In this document: piece after piece, positions 36,533 through 46,960 of the stretch
How the letters are laid out: every line of letters starts with the position of its first letter
Position numbering within the stretch: position 1 is the stretch's first letter
Source: Ophiobolus disseminans
Lineage: Eukaryota; Ascomycota; Dothideomycetes; Pleosporales; Phaeosphaeriaceae
Assembly: GCA_010093685.1 (NCBI GenBank)
Contig: MU006230.1
Span: 533,524 to 597,523, forward strand
DNA: 64,000 nucleotides
Reading direction: 5' to 3'
Position numbers and translations under genes: made by a program
The notes under the pieces: model-generated
What the model was told of the DNA's origin: nothing
What the model saw: the letters and a program-made list of their open reading frames with translations, nothing else
The model's database searches: none

Positions 36533-37973
36533 CTACCTCACCCTCGCCGCCTCAGCTTCCACCTCCCTATACCCCTCGTCTGCACTCTCGACCGCGCCAC
36601 TACTGCTACTACTACTCGCCTCTTCGGACGTAGTATGCACCCTACTCCTCACCCTCTTATTCATGTCCTCTCTCGACTCATCCAGCATATCCAGCTCTTT
36701 CATTCCCCTCCCTGTTCCAAAGAAATCCTCCGTCCTCAATCCCCTCACATCCCCCGGAATAACGGTACGACTACTCTTCAGCGTCCCATCCGCCTTCTTA
36801 CGCCTTATATACTCGCGCACAGGCCCCATGGCCGCATCCCGACACGCCTCTTTGATATCGCTCCCGCTCATTCCCGCGCTGACGCGCACGAGGTAGTCGA
36901 TATCGAAGTTCTTCCTATCAATTTTGGTATCGCGCAGAATGAGGCTGAAGATGTTGTGGCGCTGGGACGAGGACGGCAAGCCGACGGGGAATTTCTTGGG
37001 CATGCGGCGCAGAATGGCTTCGTCGATGTCTTGGATGCGATTCGTTGCGCCGAGGATGCATATGCGCTGCGGGTCTGCACCAGACGAACTTGCGAGGCCG
37101 TCCCAGTGCGTCATGAATTCCGCTTTCACCATGCCGCTCGCTTCGTGTTCGCCGCTGCGGCGCTGGCCGAGGACGGCGTCGATTTCGTCGATGAAGACGA
37201 TTGAGGGCTGGAGTTTGCGGGCGAGGCTGAAGACGGCGTTGACCAGCTTGTTGGAGTCGCCGTACCATTTCTCGGTCAGCGTGCTGATGTGCAGGTTTAT
37301 GAAGCAGGCGCCGGATTCGTGGGCGAGGGCTTTGGCCAGCATGGTTTTGCCGCAGCCGGGGGGGCCGTAGAGGAGGACGCCGCTGGGCGCGGAGAGGAGC
37401 GAGGACGAGTGCGAGTAGAGGTGGGGGAGCGTGAGGGGGTAGATTACGGATTCTTTGAGCTCTTCGATTATCGAGTCGAGGCCGCCGATGTCTAGGCTTG
37501 TTAGTATGCAGGTCTTAGAGGTTTGAGGGGTGCTGCTTCTTCCACGTACCCTCAAATGAAATGGGTATCTCCTCTGGCGCGACAACCTCCATCGCTATCG
37601 TCTGCTCGTATGTGTTCAGGTTCAAATCTTGTATCCGCGGCCGCGAACTCCTCCGGTCGAACTCCTCTTCGCTGTCGTACTCTCCATTGTTGCGGCTCTT
37701 TCTCCGCTTGCCGGTCAGGATGGCGTCGAGTTTGCGAGTCGCAGCGGAGGCTTTGGCGCGTGCTTCTTCCTTTTGCTGCGCTTCGGGGTCGAGTCGCGCG
37801 AGGAGGTTGCGTATGACGAAGTATGCTATTAACGGCTACGATACACGTCAGTGCGAAGTTTGAAAGCGTGCCAGCAACGCCGGCGCGTGGAAGACGAGTA
37901 AACGTACTGCTGCAGCGGCCATGAGTATGTCGGGGAGGTAGCCCGTCAGGCCGCTCTTCTTGTTCGACGCCAT
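36533..37973 (-). CDS. MSP1: Msp1/ATAD1-type AAA ATPase, outer mitochondrial membrane
   Basis: Exons: 37973-37908, intron 37907-37836, 37835-37550, intron 37549-37492, 37491-36533; 436 residues. The N-terminal membrane anchor (LPDILMAAAAPLIAYFVIRNLL) is split by intron 1. A charged linker and one AAA module follow: GGLDSIIEELKESV, Walker A GPPGCGKT, Walker B IVFIDEID, GATNR sensor, and the Msp1-typical ILRRMPKKFPVGLP arginine-finger region. The Ser-rich, charged C-terminus (about 60 residues) is longer than in yeast. The enzyme extracts mislocalised tail-anchored proteins from the mitochondrial outer membrane and peroxisomes. It is head-to-head with the Tim21 gene, 260 bp between start codons. 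Confidence 0.94.
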
Positions 37974-38233
37974 ATTGCCTCCCTAGCTGGTTCTCCTGAT
38001 ATGCAGGAGTCGAGAGGCGCGTAAAGTATAAAGCGAGGTGAAGTGGAGGGTGTGAAGGACAATGTTCAATGCGTTGTCGACCAAAAGTTGGCGACGTCGG
38101 CCGCCACCAAAGAACATGGATGCATCCATGCGGCCCGTTGCAGCCTCGGCCTTCGCCCGCATCACCTCCGCACCTGCATCTCGACTTGAACCCAACTCGT
38201 GCTTCACGTGTAACACCGTTCACCAGCGCAAAC
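37974..38233. promoter_or_regulatory. Shared bidirectional promoter between MSP1 and TIM21
   Basis: Only 260 bp separate the start codons of two divergent genes for mitochondrial membrane proteins. The interval therefore holds both core promoters and leaders. Co-regulation is inferred from geometry and shared compartment; I do not identify a specific factor site. Confidence 0.6.
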
Positions 38234-39017
38234 ATGACAGCGATATACAGACCCACCGAAGCCATTGCCCTCCTCCGACCTTCCTTCCTACTTCCGCGCA
38301 TTCAGCCATCGTCAAGTCGAAGAACACCACGTAGTCGCACGTCCTTCTCGACATGCCGCAATGCACAAGCTACACACAGCTCGACGCCGAATCCTCCGCC
38401 AGCACCGCAGCGGAAAAGCATCACATTGACTGGCGACACAGGACAGGTCAGGTGGTCTGATCTTTCACCAGGCGAGAAGGCCGTGCGAACCACGCAACAG
38501 AGCTTCAACCTAGTCGTAGTAGCAGTCGGCATCCTAGCCACCGTAAGCTATCCCAAGTCCTATAGTATCCGCAAGTATACTAATAACTCCCCAGGGCGGC
38601 GTAACCTACCTCCTCTTCTCCGACGTCTTCTCCCCCTCCTCCAAAACCGCCTTCTTCAACCGCGCCGTCACCCAAATCCGCGCCGACCCACGCTGCCAAT
38701 CCCTCCTCGGCCCCTCGGACCAAATCTCCGCGCACGGCGAGGGCTCCTGGAGTCGCTGGGCGCGCAATCGCTACATCAGCAGCACCGAGGAGACGGACAA
38801 GTGGGGCACTGAGCACCTAAGGTTTAGGTTTTATGTCGAGGGACCGCTGGGACAGGGCGTCGTGCATGTGCATCTGGTCAAGAGGCCGAGTCAGGACGAG
38901 TATGATTGGCAGGAGTTGGCGGTGGATGTGAAGGGGCAGAGGAGGGTGGATCTTGTGCAGGGGAGTGAGAAGGAGGGGAGGGTTGCGCCGAAGATATTTG
39001 GGGCGCGGTGGTGGTGA
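38234..39017 (+). CDS. TIM21: Tim21 subunit of the TIM23 inner-membrane translocase
   Basis: Exons 38234-38542 and 38595-39017, intron 38543-38594 (52 bp, GTAAGC...CTAATAA...CCCAG), 243 residues, close to the usual size. The N-terminus is Arg/Ser-rich with few acids, a mitochondrial presequence. One membrane segment spans the splice junction (FNLVVVAVGILAT joined to GGVTYLLFSDVF). The C-terminal intermembrane-space domain has family sequence: NRAVTQIRADPRCQSLLGP, HLRFRFYVEGPLGQGVVHV and WQELAVDVKGQRRV. Tim21 links TOM and TIM23 complexes and couples import to respiratory-chain assembly. ATG 38234 is preferred over upstream in-frame Met codons because the presequence starts cleanly there. Confidence 0.93.
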
Positions 39018-42000
39018 GGGGAAGATTTGGGGGATATTGGAGTGTAGGGTTGGGAAGAAAAAAGGTTGGGTATGATGGCCTTGGACTGGAGTTGAGAATC
39101 TTTTTTTGACGGCCTTGGGATGAAGCATGAGCTCAATCACAAGCACATGTCGTCCTTCTCTGCATCGCGTGCACACCCCAATCTGGCACCAACCATATCC
39201 AACAAGACTTTCCCCTACAGCACTGCTGACTAAGTCCATGTCCTGATCACGTATATAAGTCTTCTCCACCTCTCTCCTCAACCCTCCATCACACTCAGCT
39301 TTCTCCCCCCTTCTTCCAAAACATGGAGCTTTCTTGATTATGTTGGCTGCCTCCGCGCTTCGAAAATCGCGAAAACTTGATGGAGTATGTTTTGAGGGGC
39401 TCCTCGGCGACTCAAAACCTATTCGGAAAGCCAACATGGACGACGAGTTGGCTTCTAATATCGCTTGAAGAATGGGATGTGCGAGGAGCTTGGGAACACG
39501 ATCCAATCTCTGAAGGAAGGTGGCTATGAGAGAACGACTGGCTTGTTCGACTGCAACCTGTTCTTCGAGTATTCTATGGAGTTTCTCTTCCATCTATATG
39601 CACCTTCTTCTTATTTTCAAAATGCTGCAAAACACGGTCATGGCCTGGAGAAGCTGGTGCTCGAAACGCTCATAAACACAACATATGACTTTGGCTGCTT
39701 TTAAATCAGTAGCACTGCAGATGTATGTGCAGAGCACCGGAAGTCGCGGAGTAGTTGTCGAAATTCGTTTCCTACACATCCATGTCAGGTGCCAACTTCC
39801 ACGATTCAAAAGAATATGTAGGACCACCCATGTTTTGAGAACTTGCTGGCTGGAAAATTTGGCGGTCTGGTGCGATGAGAGATTTCTCGAGCTGAAGGTG
39901 TTGTCATAGTACAGCATGAAAAAGATTGGACGACTCAAACTTACCACATGTCCTTGTGATGAGGGATTGCTCTGCTTCAGAATGCTACATTAGTACCACA
40001 CATGAGAAACTGAGCAACACCGAGTTGGATGTACAATCCCAACTACGACTACTACATGGAGGACGTGCGAGCTTGCCCGTGTGTGGGTATAAAACCTCTG
40101 CTGCTCTTCCGCAAGACTTCTTTATAACACGCGCTTCTTTTTCTTTTCCAAAAAGTTGAGCAGCAAGTGTGCATGGCTGGGCCTCCTTCTCGTTCTCAAA
40201 AAAAAACCCCCATTTCGACCGCTAGATGGACCAGCTGCTCGCCAGAACATGTCAACACCAGAATGGATGAGATTGCGTCTGGCTCCGAAGATTACTCATG
40301 TTCAGCGGATGTCTGGAGCCCCGAATCGACGCGCATCCTTTCAATGATCTTGCGAGAGGAGAGAGGTGCGGTAGCAAATTTGAAACACTCTAGTGTTTTG
40401 AAATCAGTGTACATCCGAGACATGTGTTCGTCTCTCCAGCAGTTCCAGGCTAGATGTGGTGTAAAAAACCTCCCACCTTCTCACGTCTTTCTACTCATAC
40501 ACACCTCTTCCTCTCGAAAACAAAACGCCACGCAGGACAACCTGTGCCGTTGTCTCCGCCTCTCCGCCCAAAATCCGTCGAAATAACTTGCTATGTCCCG
40601 GCGCCAATCGAACTTGAATAAGCACATCAACAAGGCCATGCTCTGCCAGTGAAGATTTGGCTGTTGAAAGAGATATTGTTCGAGTGGATGTGCTGCTGCC
40701 AGAGAAGAACAACAACGACGATGCTCGCTCCGAGACGAACGCAAGAAAAGTCAGAGTCAGGGCTGCTATGTCTTGTGCGGATATCACAGGCTATTGAGGG
40801 TAGATAGCCCTTCTTTCTCCCCAGGGACGATATACTCTACACCATCTGCTTTCCTTCTCGAATCCAGAAAGCGAAGACTGGCTGGTGCATGGCTGCTCCT
40901 CTCGCGTTCTCCAAACGGGCTATTCGGACAAAGAATGGCCCAGCACTGTTGCCGTCCAAGAAGTACTTGTAAGACTAATATGTTCACTTCTGGATTCATA
41001 AATCCTGAACCCACGTATAAATGTGAGACTCAATCTGAGTGGAACTCTGGCGATGACTGGCTGGATAAGAGAACGAGAAGATGGTATGGCGAGATCTGCG
41101 CCAATTTGGCCCGCTATAAACAGCATTTGTTCGATGTTATGAGTTGAACTACACGACGGCTTTCCAGCCATCAAGTATAAATATCGGACGGTTCTCGCCA
41201 GCCTTCCAAGTCACTCCACACTTGCACTGCAAAAGAGAAGCGGCGAGATGTGATGCCGCTCCGCCTCCTGGGCTGAAAAGCAACCAATCGAAGTCCTGTG
41301 GCAGAGAGACGACTGGAGAACGAAGCCGCAACCATCATGAAACATGGGTGATGCGGTGGGTTGGAACTGTGTGCTCAGTATGTCGATGTGTGAGATTGGA
41401 AGAGATGCGGAGAGGAAGAATGATAGCAGGAGATCGTCGATGTATGAGAATCAAAAGGATACGAACAGGCACGATGATTCCAGAAGATCGTTGCATCACC
41501 ATTCGATTGGAAAAGCGTCTCCAAATGTCGGATGACTTGGAGTCATCCCACGCTACATTTTGGCTATATAGTCATCTCTCTTCCGCCTTCATTCCCTCGT
41601 CACACTCGTCGTTGTTGAGCTTCTTCCAAACATTGGATCACTCGGGAATGGATGGTCTATCTGCGCCAAAGTCTCCAAAGTTGATACGAGGAGCGTATGT
41701 CCTGCAGAGTTTTTGGAAAACATTTTTATAAACCAGTGGACGATGAAGAGCGTTAAGAATTGGGAAGCATCTGAGCTGGATGCGATGTGAGAGATTGAAA
41801 CTTGCCAACAATGCGCAAATGACGTTCTCCAAAGAAAGCATGACAGCTGTTCATGAGGATACACTCTTGGTGGTTTCTATTCCACAAAAGATGACGCAAG
41901 CAATGCATGTGATTTCGCCTCCAGACTCCGAGTTCCCGAGGTCCTGTGGCATATAAAAGTCTCTCGTAGCCCTTCTTCTTTCTCTCATAGCAACAAACAC

Positions 42001-43627
42001 TGTTCAGACATGATCAAAATCCAGCTAGATTCGAACGAATGGCTCTGCTGCTTAAGAATTCGAAAAACGTCCAAAGCCTATATCATGCTTTGGAAAGAGA
42101 TCAAGGCAAAAGTAAGCCGCCATATTCACCATGTTCCTTTTCTGGCCTCCAAGAAATGCGCGCGTCCACGGCCCTTGTTTGTGTTGAGAAAAAAGATACA
42201 ATAGAATGCATGACGAGCCCTAAATGGCAAGCGCGGTAGCGCATGAGAAACCGTTCTCCAAATTTGGACGATGTCCAATCATGGGTTGCGCGCCGCTCCT
42301 CGCTCCTTAAAGCCGCCACCTCAGCGCTCTCTCCTCCTCACATTCTTCACTTCCCTCAATTCGGTTACCAGAAAGAACAGTATTACCAACATATGTTCTT
42401 CCCGCTTTTTAGACTCCGCGACGAAAAAAACTGAAGAGATCAATCCATGGTTCCATCGACCCTCGAACCAAACTATCGCCACTCTAAGGACACCACAAAC
42501 CTACCGCTTCAAAGTGCATCTAAAGTTCAGCGACCGAGCTCATATAGGCCTTACCTAGAGCACACGCGCATCATCTTCTTGAGACTCCGCGATAGCTGGA
42601 CGATGTCTTTCGAGTAATACAATTAATGATCCAACAATGCGATATGTAGTCTGCCTCGAAGTATAGTTGCGTATAGTTTATGATCCGCGTCGCGACGGAT
42701 AAAGGTAGCATGGACGGCTACATGCTACCAAAAAGCTGTAGCGCGGAACGCATGAGTCCACCGTAAGCAGCAGGCCTCATACCGTTTGGATACTTGAACC
42801 GCACATTGGTATCGGCTATGTTCTTGTCGCGTTCGATCCACGCATAAAAAACCCTGCGTATTCCTCCCTCTAACAGCATCATTAACGCCTTCTGGTTTCA
42901 TATTACCAAACAAAGATCGAGGCTACGTGATGTTTGCTTCTGTGTTGAGCAGGCGCGAAAGCAGATACATGGGAGGAAGGCATACGAGGCCAGGAAGCTC
43001 GTAAAAATGCACTACAAACATTTCATTGGTGGCCAAAATCTTGTCGCCGATGAAGTATGAGAATCGCCATCAACAGGGCTGATGTTGAGGGTTAGAACGA
43101 AGTCTAATAACATGGCGGACAAAATGGCTATGCTTTTGCTCAAGCTAGCGCTGGACTATGGGGATTGTTTTGCTGTGGCAGCGTTAGCATAGAAAGAAAT
43201 TGTACACGAAAGCTAAGGAGCTGGAATGTATAATACATTTGAGTAAAGGTTGATAGAATCACGAATGACGGAAGGGCTTGCACAAGCAGTGGTGTAATAT
43301 AGAAATATGTCTTGATTGAAACTCCGAGAGGTGGATAACACTGACAATGTAGTGAGATAATCTGAAAAAGTTTGTGAATGTGAGCTTATCATTATCCTCC
43401 CCTCGAGCAACTAGAATCTGAGAACTCTTTTTAGGAGATTGATGTACCATAACTCCATGAGTTTACGAAATCGGCGTGCTAAGTATGTCCTCGTTCAAAA
43501 TGGTAAGCCAAACCCATGCAAGCAGATCCCTCCCAGGCCAATGCATTTGATGGTACATTTGTTTCCCATGAGGATGCTCCATCTTCTTCTCCATTGATCG
43601 AGAGATCGATTCAAATCCCATTCAGAA
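39018..43627. other. 4.6-kb gene-poor region with repeated promoter-like modules
   Basis: No intact domain-bearing gene. TATA-box-like motifs followed by C/T-rich stretches and short ATG frames recur at about 39252 (tatataagt), 40089 (tataaaac), 41176 (tataaata), 41565 (tatata) and 41952 (tataaaag); the last three are spaced 389 and 387 bp. The leaders at 39260-39327 and 41571-41637 resemble each other (cacactc, then ttcttccaaa). The decamer gttctccaaa recurs at 40906, 41824 and 42253. This could be a decayed array of small duplicated genes or noncoding transcription units. No function can be assigned. Confidence 0.4.
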
Positions 43628-45033
43628 TTATGCTCCAACTCTCGATCCAAAAACTGTTTTTTCATACCTCACGAAGGTGACTGATCGACGTCGTAGAACA
43701 TCGTACAATGTAGGCAGCCATTCTGGAAGATCCCAGGGTAACGGATAGGCCAGAAGCATGAAATGCAGGTGTTCTGTGATCACAGGCCGTGAGATACTTC
43801 CGTTGCGCTCGCTGGCTATCGTCGCTTCTCTCATTTGTAAAGCCGTCCCGGGCTGGGCGAAAACATCAGCATCGCCATCGTCCTCAAAGACAAGCGTGAA
43901 TGACTTTTTGGGTAGACCCTGTGTTGAGACGCTGCGCGCTTCTTGCAGCCATTGTATCGTTGAAGTGAGGTGATACACGACTTGATCTCCGCATTGTGCC
44001 CAGTCGATCCAGGGTACAAAAGCCCAGCGTGATACGAAGGCGGAGTGATACCCGCGAACCCTTCGTTCGATGCGTAGTCGTGGATTCTATTTGATGAAGT
44101 GAACAAAGCCGTCGACGTGACATTCTGGCATCGCGACTGATGCCGCTTCTTCGTGAAGGACCACCGTTCGTATACCACTTCGGACGTGATCAGAAAGCGT
44201 TGTAAGAGCATGTATCGCGACGGCGCAAGCAGAGAAGTTCCACTCCAGCCATTCACTACAGCCATTCACTACAGCTACGTTTCCTGAATTGCGTAGCGTC
44301 TTCTGTATTGATGAGCAGTGCTTCCATGTCGTCGAGCTCCGCATCACTCGGAATGTGGTGTGGTTCGAGATTCCAACCAAGGACCTGCGTATGGGAGCCA
44401 TCTTTGAACAAGGAACGCTTGCCGAAAATATCCTCCGGTAGCATAAGGCTGCAGGCCCCCGCTGCCAAATCATGGAATTGTGGGTGAGTAGAAGCCAATT
44501 CCAAACAAGTCTGCAGCGCGATGTCCAGTTCTTGAATATTTTTCATAATCAGCATACCAACGATTGAACCCTTTCGCGTATCGGGGACGATGGGCATTAA
44601 GTAGAGCTTGTCGATAGATGACGGTAAAACCACGATCCGGATACTGTCGCTCGATGGTCTCCAGAATTTCGGCAGTTACGCAATGCGTGGCGCATCGAAG
44701 AAGCATGCGCCACTTCGTGATGTTGACATACTCGACGAGGCGTTTGAAGCGTAAGGCGTTCGAACGAAAGGTCGAGTTCGATTGATGGTCGCTGGGGTAG
44801 AAATGGATTGCGTTTGATAGCAAGGCAACCCCCTTGATCTCTTGCGCCACCTTTTTGCAAGTCGCTTTGAGGGAGATGTCGAATGTCTGGCCGTTGGCTT
44901 GACGTAGCTGGCCAACAATCGAGATATCGAATACATGATGGTAGCCTTCATCTTCGTGCATACAATATGCGTAGATCTCATCCCGGGTTTCTCGAGGAAG
45001 ACTGAAGAGCGGTGACTGCCCCTGTACCAGCAT
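43628..45033 (-). pseudogene. Decayed F-box/2EXR-like fungal gene
   Basis: From ATG 45033 the frame begins MLVQGQSPLFSLPRETRDEIYAYC, like the N-terminal motif of fungal F-box-like/2EXR proteins (SPLxxLPxExRdxIY). Protein-like sequence continues to the stop at 43628 but in shifting frames. One frame change lies between about 44640 and 44480. A second is caused by a perfect 13-bp tandem duplication (44247-44259 and 44260-44272). An in-frame TAG follows near 44095 (…GFVHFIK then stop), after which the frame stays open for about 155 codons (GYHSAFVSRWAFVPWIDWA...). Removing one 13-bp copy would rejoin the frame across that point. The family is large and variable, of unknown function. It could be expressed only as a fragment. 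Confidence 0.7.
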
Positions 45034-46960
45034 GATCTTTCCACAAACAATTAGCAAAGCTCGACCATGATATACTCAAGTGGTACCTTTAAAGTTAGTC
45101 GTTGTATCGACCGCGATTGGTTCACATTGTACACGACGATCGAAGTCGTAGGCGTCAGGCACGAGCTGGAGGGTGAAGCACGCTGTGAGTTGGGGTTCAT
45201 GTTGTACATACTAAAACCCACCATTCGTAAACGTCGGCGTTCCGTGATAGATGCGCTGATCTGTCCCCATCGCCCCGAAAATACATACCGTGTCATGGTT
45301 GCCTAGCAAGATGGAGCGTAAATTTGGTACTGGGAGACGCTAGTAGCCGGACCATACCACTGCAGCGTGAGCGTATTCTGGCCATAGTGTTGACGGAAAT
45401 CTCATGTTAGCGTTGCGTCTGTTTTACAGGACATACTTTGTCGAGTGGTGATAGCAGATGAAGGACAGGTAGGATGTACTCACCTGCATAACTTCTCATC
45501 GACGTTACGCATGATCATCTCTGCATCCACGCCAACATCCTTCGAAGTCTAATTCACGCGACAATGTTGTTGACAGTCGCTAAACGGTACAATAGGATGC
45601 TATATGCATCAGTAATGCCGTAATGCACTCCGCGAAAACCACACGTAGCGCCTAGCGAGTCCTATGACGGTCTTTTCAGGACCAGTCATATCTGTAAACA
45701 TCGGCCTACCTCTGATTCGGGAATTTCGATGTGGGTAGGGTTTGCAATGTTGCTGATCGAAGGATCGGCGAGCTGGAAGGTCAAAGAGAGCGGTGTGGAG
45801 TCGCGTGAGATGTTGGAGACTTGTTAGCAGGACACTGCTCGCATAAGATACCGAATGTTTGTTCTGATTACATGCGACTTTGTATCTGCTTTAATTCTCG
45901 CGTGGGTCCGTTATTTGTCGACGTCCCGATGGATTTCGCAAGCTCGAGCCTTGTCGCTCAAACTGCCGGGCCTTTCAGCGCGTAGCAACGAGCCCGGGAC
46001 ATGGAGGAACGCAGCCTCCAGGAGGCAGGAGGTTGGCGAGGACGCAGCGGGCGGCCACCCAGAGACTGGGTGCGTCGCATCGCTCAAAACTGCCGGGTCT
46101 TTCGACACGGGGCAACGAGCTCGGGATGCAGGATGCGCCGAATCCCCAAGGCGCCGCCGCGTCGCTCAGCCTGCCAAGTCTTTCGACGCGGGGCAACGAG
46201 CTCGTACACAGCCGCAGCCGGGGCGGACCGAAGCGAATCGAGCGGGGGCGGGGTTGGGGGTGCTTACCAAGAAGTCGAGGTTGTGGGCGCGCAGCCAGCG
46301 AGCACACACGCGAGCGAGGGGCGCGAGGGCGTGAGGCGCGGCGCGAGAGAATGAGGCGGGGCGCGAGAGAATGCGGCGGCGCCTGGGGGAGCACCGTGCT
46401 GTGCGCGAATTGCAGGAGCAGATTGAGACGTTGCGCGCGAAGGAGGGCGTCTTGCTGGGGCTGGAGCCGGGTTGGCGATGAGGTTGACGTTACCATCTAA
46501 TCTATTCTGATATAGTTGCGAATCATAGAGGCTTCATCTCTCTTACCGGTATAGGTGCAACTAGTGTACTAGTGGGATATAGTATAAAGGTCGATATGGT
46601 AGGTGAAAACAGCTCCAGGAACGAGACAAATTCTGCCAAGGAGTGATTTGAGGTTTTGGAAGGACTAAGATCTAAGTTAAGGATGAGCGTCGGGTCGGAA
46701 TTTACAGTGGAGACCAAAAAACGACTTAGAGAAGCTCAGCCACCATATCCAGGGTCCAAGAATTTTTAGGCTGGGATGAGCAGTAAGTATAAAGAAGGCT
46801 GCAAAATTTTAAAGCTAGACTTGGTCCGTTAGCCTGCACAAATATCCTTGCAGAGACAATGTTGTTGACAATATTGAAAAGTGGCCCAAATACCGGCCCA
46901 AACACTCATCATATTAGATGAAAGGATGTCTACATAACTGTAGCTCATATTTCAAGTAAA
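45034..46960. other. Intergenic with a GC-rich repeat island
   Basis: Apart from the GC-rich repeats at 45953-46207 no gene is supported. Just 3' of them, 46371-46480, a frame reads LGEHRAVRELQEQIETLRAK, a short coiled-coil-like segment that could be the relic tail of a transposase or another decayed gene. 46500-46960 is AT-rich. Confidence 0.4.
45953..46207. repeat. Three imperfect ~47-bp GC-rich repeats
   Basis: Copies start near 45953, 46079 and 46161 and share cgctca-a-ctgcc-gg-ctttc, then gcaacgagc. Spacing is 126 and 82 bp, so the separating DNA differs. They lie in a GC-rich island whose composition is unlike the AT-rich flanks. Confidence 0.65.

Noticed and set aside
38817..39593. 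258-codon minus-strand frame beyond TIM21
   Set aside because: It overlaps the conserved 3' exon of TIM21 antisense and shows no recognisable domain.
44480..44640. A 27-bp intron joining two frames of the 2EXR-like gene
   Set aside because: GT...AG ends exist but 27 bp is below the size range of the other introns in this window; a frameshift is more likely.
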